Shown here in pieces: positions 60,747 through 64,000 of a stretch of DNA of 64,000 nt. A program made the translations under genes and the position numbers. Source of the DNA: Saprospiraceae bacterium UBA2329 (lineage in GTDB: Bacteria > Bacteroidota > Bacteroidia > Chitinophagales > Saprospiraceae); the NCBI GenBank assembly GCA_002344975.1, contig DDUV01000094.1, positions 17,396-81,395 on the forward strand, read 5' to 3'. Below the pieces are notes generated by a model. It did no database searches and was not told the DNA's origin. It saw only the letters and a program-made list of their open reading frames with translations. Within the stretch, counting starts at the first letter, position 1. Each line of letters begins with the position of its first letter.

Positions 60747-63416
60747 ATGTACATTCGACACCTCCTATTGACGGCATCACTTCTGTGTATTTCCCTTTCC
60801 CTTTCGGCTTCGGGCATAGCCGGGCAAGTTACCGGCAACTCCGGCGAAGCGCTTCCGTTTGCAGCCATTTTTGTAAAAGAAACCGGCAGCGGCACATCCG
60901 CCAACGAGGACGGCTATTTCGAGCTGCGATTGGAGCCGGGCAGATACACCCTTGTTTTTCAATTCTTAGGCTACGAAACCGTTTCCCGTACGGTGGACGT
61001 CCGCAGCGGCCCGTTCACGATGGTCAATGTGGCGCTCAAACAGCAGGCGGTACAGCTTCGCACCGTCGAGGTATCGAGCAAACAGGAAGACCCCGCCTAC
61101 ACGGTGATGCGCAAGGCCATTGCCAAAGCCGGCTACCACAGGCAGCAAATAGAGCGTTACACGGCGCAGGTGTATATCAAGGGGTCGGGGCGACTCAAAA
61201 AAGCGCCCTTTTTCCTGAGAAAGGAATTGAAAAAAGAAGGCATAGATTCTTCCCGCGCTTTTGTGAGCGAGTCGGTGAGCCAAATTTCCTACCAGCGGCC
61301 CTCTACTTTTAAAGAAAAAGTCATCAGCATCCGCAAACAGGGCAACGACAACTCCACCAGCCCGGCGCCCTTCATCAACGGCAGTTTTTACGAGCCGGAA
61401 ATTGCCGAAGTCATCTCGCCGCTTTCGCCCAAAGCCTTTGCGTATTACAAATTCAAACATGCCGGTTACTTCATGGACCGGGGTTACGGCGTCAATAAAA
61501 TACAGGTCATTCCGCGCAGTCGTGGCGACAATGTGGCAGAGGGGTACATTTATATCATTGAGGATCAGTGGAGTATTTATAGCCTCGACCTGAAAACCTA
61601 CAAACTCGGCATCGGCATTGACGTAGCTCAAACCTACGCCCCTATTGAAGACAAAGCCTGGCTGCCCATCAAGCATCAGATAGAAGTGGACGGCACTTTT
61701 TTCGGATTTCAGTTTGAGTACAAATACATCGCCACAGTGAGTGGTTACAAAATTGAACTGAACCCGGCCTTAGACGTGGATTTCAAAGTGTTGGATGAAA
61801 AAATAGCCGCTCCGGAACTCGTACAAACCGCCAAAAAACAACAGACTGTCGCCAAAAAATCGGCTGCCGAACAACGCTTGGCAACCGGCGAAGAACTGAC
61901 CATGAAAGACCTGCGGAAAATAGTACGCGACTACGAAAAGGAAGATCGCAAAAAAGCCGTAACTGAAGACAAAGACTCTCTGGCCGGCTTTGCTTCGGTC
62001 ACCGAATACAAAATAGACTCTCTGGCCGAGCAGCGCGATTCTGCCTACTGGGCCGAAATCCGCCCGGTGCCGCTCACCCTGTACGAGGTGCGCGGCTACC
62101 AGCATGTGGACAGCATTGCCGTTGTGGAGGCTGCCGAAAAGACCGAGCGCGACTCCTTGGGCATCGCTCCCGGCGAAGATGAGGAGGTAGAAAAAAAACG
62201 CGACAAATTCAAGCCGCAGGAGTTGGTTTTGGGCGGCAGTTACCGCCTCGGCAAGCGCAGCCGGCTCAGCGTCGGCTCGGTGTTGGCCAATCTCAATTTC
62301 AACCCCGTGGAGAGTTTCCACTCCTGGAGCGACCTCAAATACACCACTTACATCAACAAAAAACGCCTCACGCTGGGGCTTACGCCGCGCTATTCCGTTG
62401 CTCCCAATTGGTTCAGTGTCAAGGGACTGGCTGAGTACAGATTTGGCAAACCCCAACATTACACTACACTGCGGGCCGAGGGCGGCAGGTACATTTATCA
62501 GTACAATGCCCGCAACCCGATCAGTTCAATAATGAACACAGCTTACAACCTGTTGCAGGAGCGCAACTACATCAGACTCTATGAAAAGGAATACTTCAAG
62601 GTGCAGGTAAACCACCAATTGCGCGAAAACATCAGTTTTCAGGCCGGAGGCGAATGGGCGCGGCGCTTCTTCCCCGACAACCGCACCACACAGACGTGGT
62701 TCAAACGGCGGGAGGGAGGTTACGAATCCAATATCCCGGTGAATGAAGAATGGGCCGGTCCGCCCGCTGAGCCGGAGAAAGCCTTCGTACTGCACGCCAC
62801 TGTGGAAGCTCGTCCCTGGCAGAAGTACCGCATCAGAAACGGCAACCGGCAGGCCATAGAAGACTCTTCGCCCACCATTGGATTGTCTTACCGCAAAGGC
62901 ATTCCGGGCATAGGGGGCAGCGTGACGGATTTCGACCACATTGACCTCAGCTTCCGGCACAGTTTCCGGCCCGGCGCCCGCGGCAAAATTGACATCAAGG
63001 CAGAAGTGGGCGCTTTTTTGAACAACAACTACGTCGGATTTGCCGATTACCGCCACTTCATGGGCAATCGCATTCCGATTGTCACTACCGACCCTGTGGG
63101 CAGCTTCCGCTTGCTCGACTACTATCGCCACAGCACCTCCGAGGAGTACGCGGCCTTGCACCTGCATTACCAGTTCAGAAAACTGCTGTTGACGCAAATT
63201 CCCAAAGTGTGGCTCACCGGCGTGAAAGAAAACCTGTTTGTCAACTACTTAGCTACGCCTACCTCGAAGCACTACACCGAATTGGGCTACTCTTTAGACA
63301 ATATCCTCCGGATTTTCAGAGTCGAAACGGCAGTTGCTTTTCAAAACGGGCGCTACTACGACTGGGGCATCCGTATCGGCGTGGCGTCCAATCTGGGATT
63401 TATACGATTTGACTGA
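60747..63416 (+). CDS. Outer-membrane protein with DUF5686 and CarboxypepD_reg domains
   Basis: 889 residues: signal peptide (1-22), a carboxypeptidase-regulatory-like beta domain (about 23-105; GIAGQVTGNSGEALPFAAIF), and the DUF5686 region (about 110-889; YTVMRKAIAKAGYHRQQIER at its start). The last 350 residues look like an outer-membrane barrel and end with GIRIGVASNLGFIRFD. The family is common in Bacteroidota and has no confirmed function; possible part in nutrient uptake or secretion. Confidence 0.9.
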   Translation: MYIRHLLLTASLLCISLSLSASGIAGQVTGNSGEALPFAAIFVKETGSGTSANEDGYFELRLEPGRYTLVFQFLGYETVSRTVDVRSGPFTMVNVALKQQAVQLRTVEVSSKQEDPAYTVMRKAIAKAGYHRQQIERYTAQVYIKGSGRLKKAPFFLRKELKKEGIDSSRAFVSESVSQISYQRPSTFKEKVISIRKQGNDNSTSPAPFINGSFYEPEIAEVISPLSPKAFAYYKFKHAGYFMDRGYGVNKIQVIPRSRGDNVAEGYIYIIEDQWSIYSLDLKTYKLGIGIDVAQTYAPIEDKAWLPIKHQIEVDGTFFGFQFEYKYIATVSGYKIELNPALDVDFKVLDEKIAAPELVQTAKKQQTVAKKSAAEQRLATGEELTMKDLRKIVRDYEKEDRKKAVTEDKDSLAGFASVTEYKIDSLAEQRDSAYWAEIRPVPLTLYEVRGYQHVDSIAVVEAAEKTERDSLGIAPGEDEEVEKKRDKFKPQELVLGGSYRLGKRSRLSVGSVLANLNFNPVESFHSWSDLKYTTYINKKRLTLGLTPRYSVAPNWFSVKGLAEYRFGKPQHYTTLRAEGGRYIYQYNARNPISSIMNTAYNLLQERNYIRLYEKEYFKVQVNHQLRENISFQAGGEWARRFFPDNRTTQTWFKRREGGYESNIPVNEEWAGPPAEPEKAFVLHATVEARPWQKYRIRNGNRQAIEDSSPTIGLSYRKGIPGIGGSVTDFDHIDLSFRHSFRPGARGKIDIKAEVGAFLNNNYVGFADYRHFMGNRIPIVTTDPVGSFRLLDYYRHSTSEEYAALHLHYQFRKLLLTQIPKVWLTGVKENLFVNYLATPTSKHYTELGYSLDNILRIFRVETAVAFQNGRYYDWGIRIGVASNLGFIRFD

Positions 63417-63443
63417 CGGTTTACTCCAAAATATCTGAACGCC

Positions 63444-63911
63444 ATGAAAGAGGATAGCCAAATTGCGATATACCAAACTGACGACGAACGGGTAAGTATT
63501 GAAGTTCAAGTCGGACAGGACAGTGTGTGGCTGACGTAGGCACAGATGGCTGCGCTGTTTGACAGGGATTACAAAACTATTTCCAAGCATATTCTCAATG
63601 CTTTCAGAGAAGGAGAGTTGGAAAGGAGTGCAGTTGTCGCAAAATTTGCGACAACTGCCTCTGACGGCAAAACCTACCAAGTAGAACACTACAACCTTGA
63701 CGTCATCATCTCCGTAGGTTATCGTGTGAAGTCGAAGCGGGGTACGCAATTCCGCATCTGGGCTACGCAGGTGCTGCGCAAGTACCTCATAGAGGGCTAC
63801 GCACTGAACGAACAGCGACTGCGGGAACAGGAGCAAAATCTGGAAAACCTACAGGAAGCCGTTCATCTGGTAGCGCAAGTGGTGGTGAATTTGATCAACG
63901 CGAAAAATTGA
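63444..63911 (+). pseudogene. RhuM-family gene with premature amber codon
   Basis: The frame begins MKEDSQIAIYQTDDERVSIE, the normal RhuM start, and reads SVWLT then TAG (63537-63539) then AQMAALFDRDYKTISKHI. The usual motif there is WLTQAQMA, so CAG has become TAG. After that the frame runs on with FREGELERSAVVAKFATT and FRIWATQVLRKYLIEGYALN to a stop at 63911. The rest of the roughly 330-residue family protein is missing. A start at the Met at 63546 would give 121 residues, but without the N-terminus. RhuM-type proteins are of unclear function and often found in mobile islands. Confidence 0.8.
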
Positions 63912-64000
63912 TTATGACCAACGAAACCCATAAAGGCACTGTCATCCAGAGGGCACCCTCAGTGTGAACGGCGAGGCGCAGGAAATCCGCAATGAACAGA
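63912..64000 (+). other. Window end, possible out-of-frame coding remnant
   Basis: A short frame starting with an ATG at 63914 (MTNETHKGTVIQ) meets a stop after 17 codons, while another plus-strand frame from 63952 reads GTLSVNGEAQEIRNEQ to the edge. This looks like one coding sequence with a frame change, or two unrelated frames; there is not enough sequence to decide. Confidence 0.25.

Overview
The window looks like chromosomal DNA of a Gram-negative Bacteroidota bacterium, most likely from the Saprospiria/Chitinophagia side of the phylum (inference, no rRNA gene is present). The support is phylum-specific: many promoters of the TTG-N18..21-TAnnTTTG type, the type IX secretion protein PorZ and several secreted proteins with its C-terminal sorting domain, a DUF5686 protein with a CarboxypepD_reg domain, a eukaryote-type IleRS, and two-domain UspA proteins. 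Most genes are housekeeping or cell-envelope genes; no phage, plasmid backbone, CRISPR array or rRNA operon was seen.

Layout. 1-6.8 kb (minus strand): an apparent operon for a small exported protein, a SulP anion transporter, DabA and DabB (the DAB inorganic-carbon pump), and the start of a further gene that leaves the window. 6.8-13 kb: branched-chain aminotransferase, a small unknown protein, glycyl-tRNA synthetase, a 218-bp palindromic repeat element, and PorZ. 13-17.6 kb: an esterase and IleRS, then two candidate RNA genes, one of which is a tRNA-Leu-like cloverleaf with a very large structured insert. 17.9-21.5 kb: DksA-like protein, TIM-barrel isomerase, RsiV-like lipoprotein, membrane protein. 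21.5-30 kb: T9SS cargo protein, an orphan sorting domain left from a lost gene, M14 carboxypeptidase, rhodanese, penicillin-binding protein 1A, and two related MITE-like elements. 30-36 kb: two tailless single-strand-binding proteins in tandem, a PD-(D/E)XK nuclease/transposase-family protein, a subtilase with sorting domain, and a PD40/SPOR envelope protein. 36-41.6 kb: GT39 glycosyltransferase, BamA, UppS. 41.6-49.6 kb: M3 oligopeptidase, RF1, a VapC-type toxin-antitoxin pair, a flippase-like membrane protein, CotH-family protein, TlpA thioredoxin. 49.7-55.4 kb: DUF6029 protein, SGNH hydrolase, small membrane protein, TonB-dependent receptor. 55.4-64 kb: a stretch of gene remnants, UspA, Hsp20, sigma-54, L25/Ctc, DUF4197 lipoprotein, DUF5686 outer-membrane protein, and a rhuM gene broken by a nonsense codon.

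How they fit together. BamA, PorZ, TonB receptor, DUF5686, PBP1A and UppS all serve envelope growth and protein export; PorZ is part of the machinery that would attach the subtilase and the 509-aa secreted protein to the surface. SulP plus DabAB suggests energy-driven bicarbonate/CO2 uptake in what otherwise looks like a heterotroph. Several start codons were moved downstream of the longest open frame because a TAnnTTTG promoter, signal peptide or family length makes the longer version unlikely. The most unusual items are the tRNA-like RNA at about 17.37-17.63 kb and the DAB operon with two unfamiliar flanking genes.
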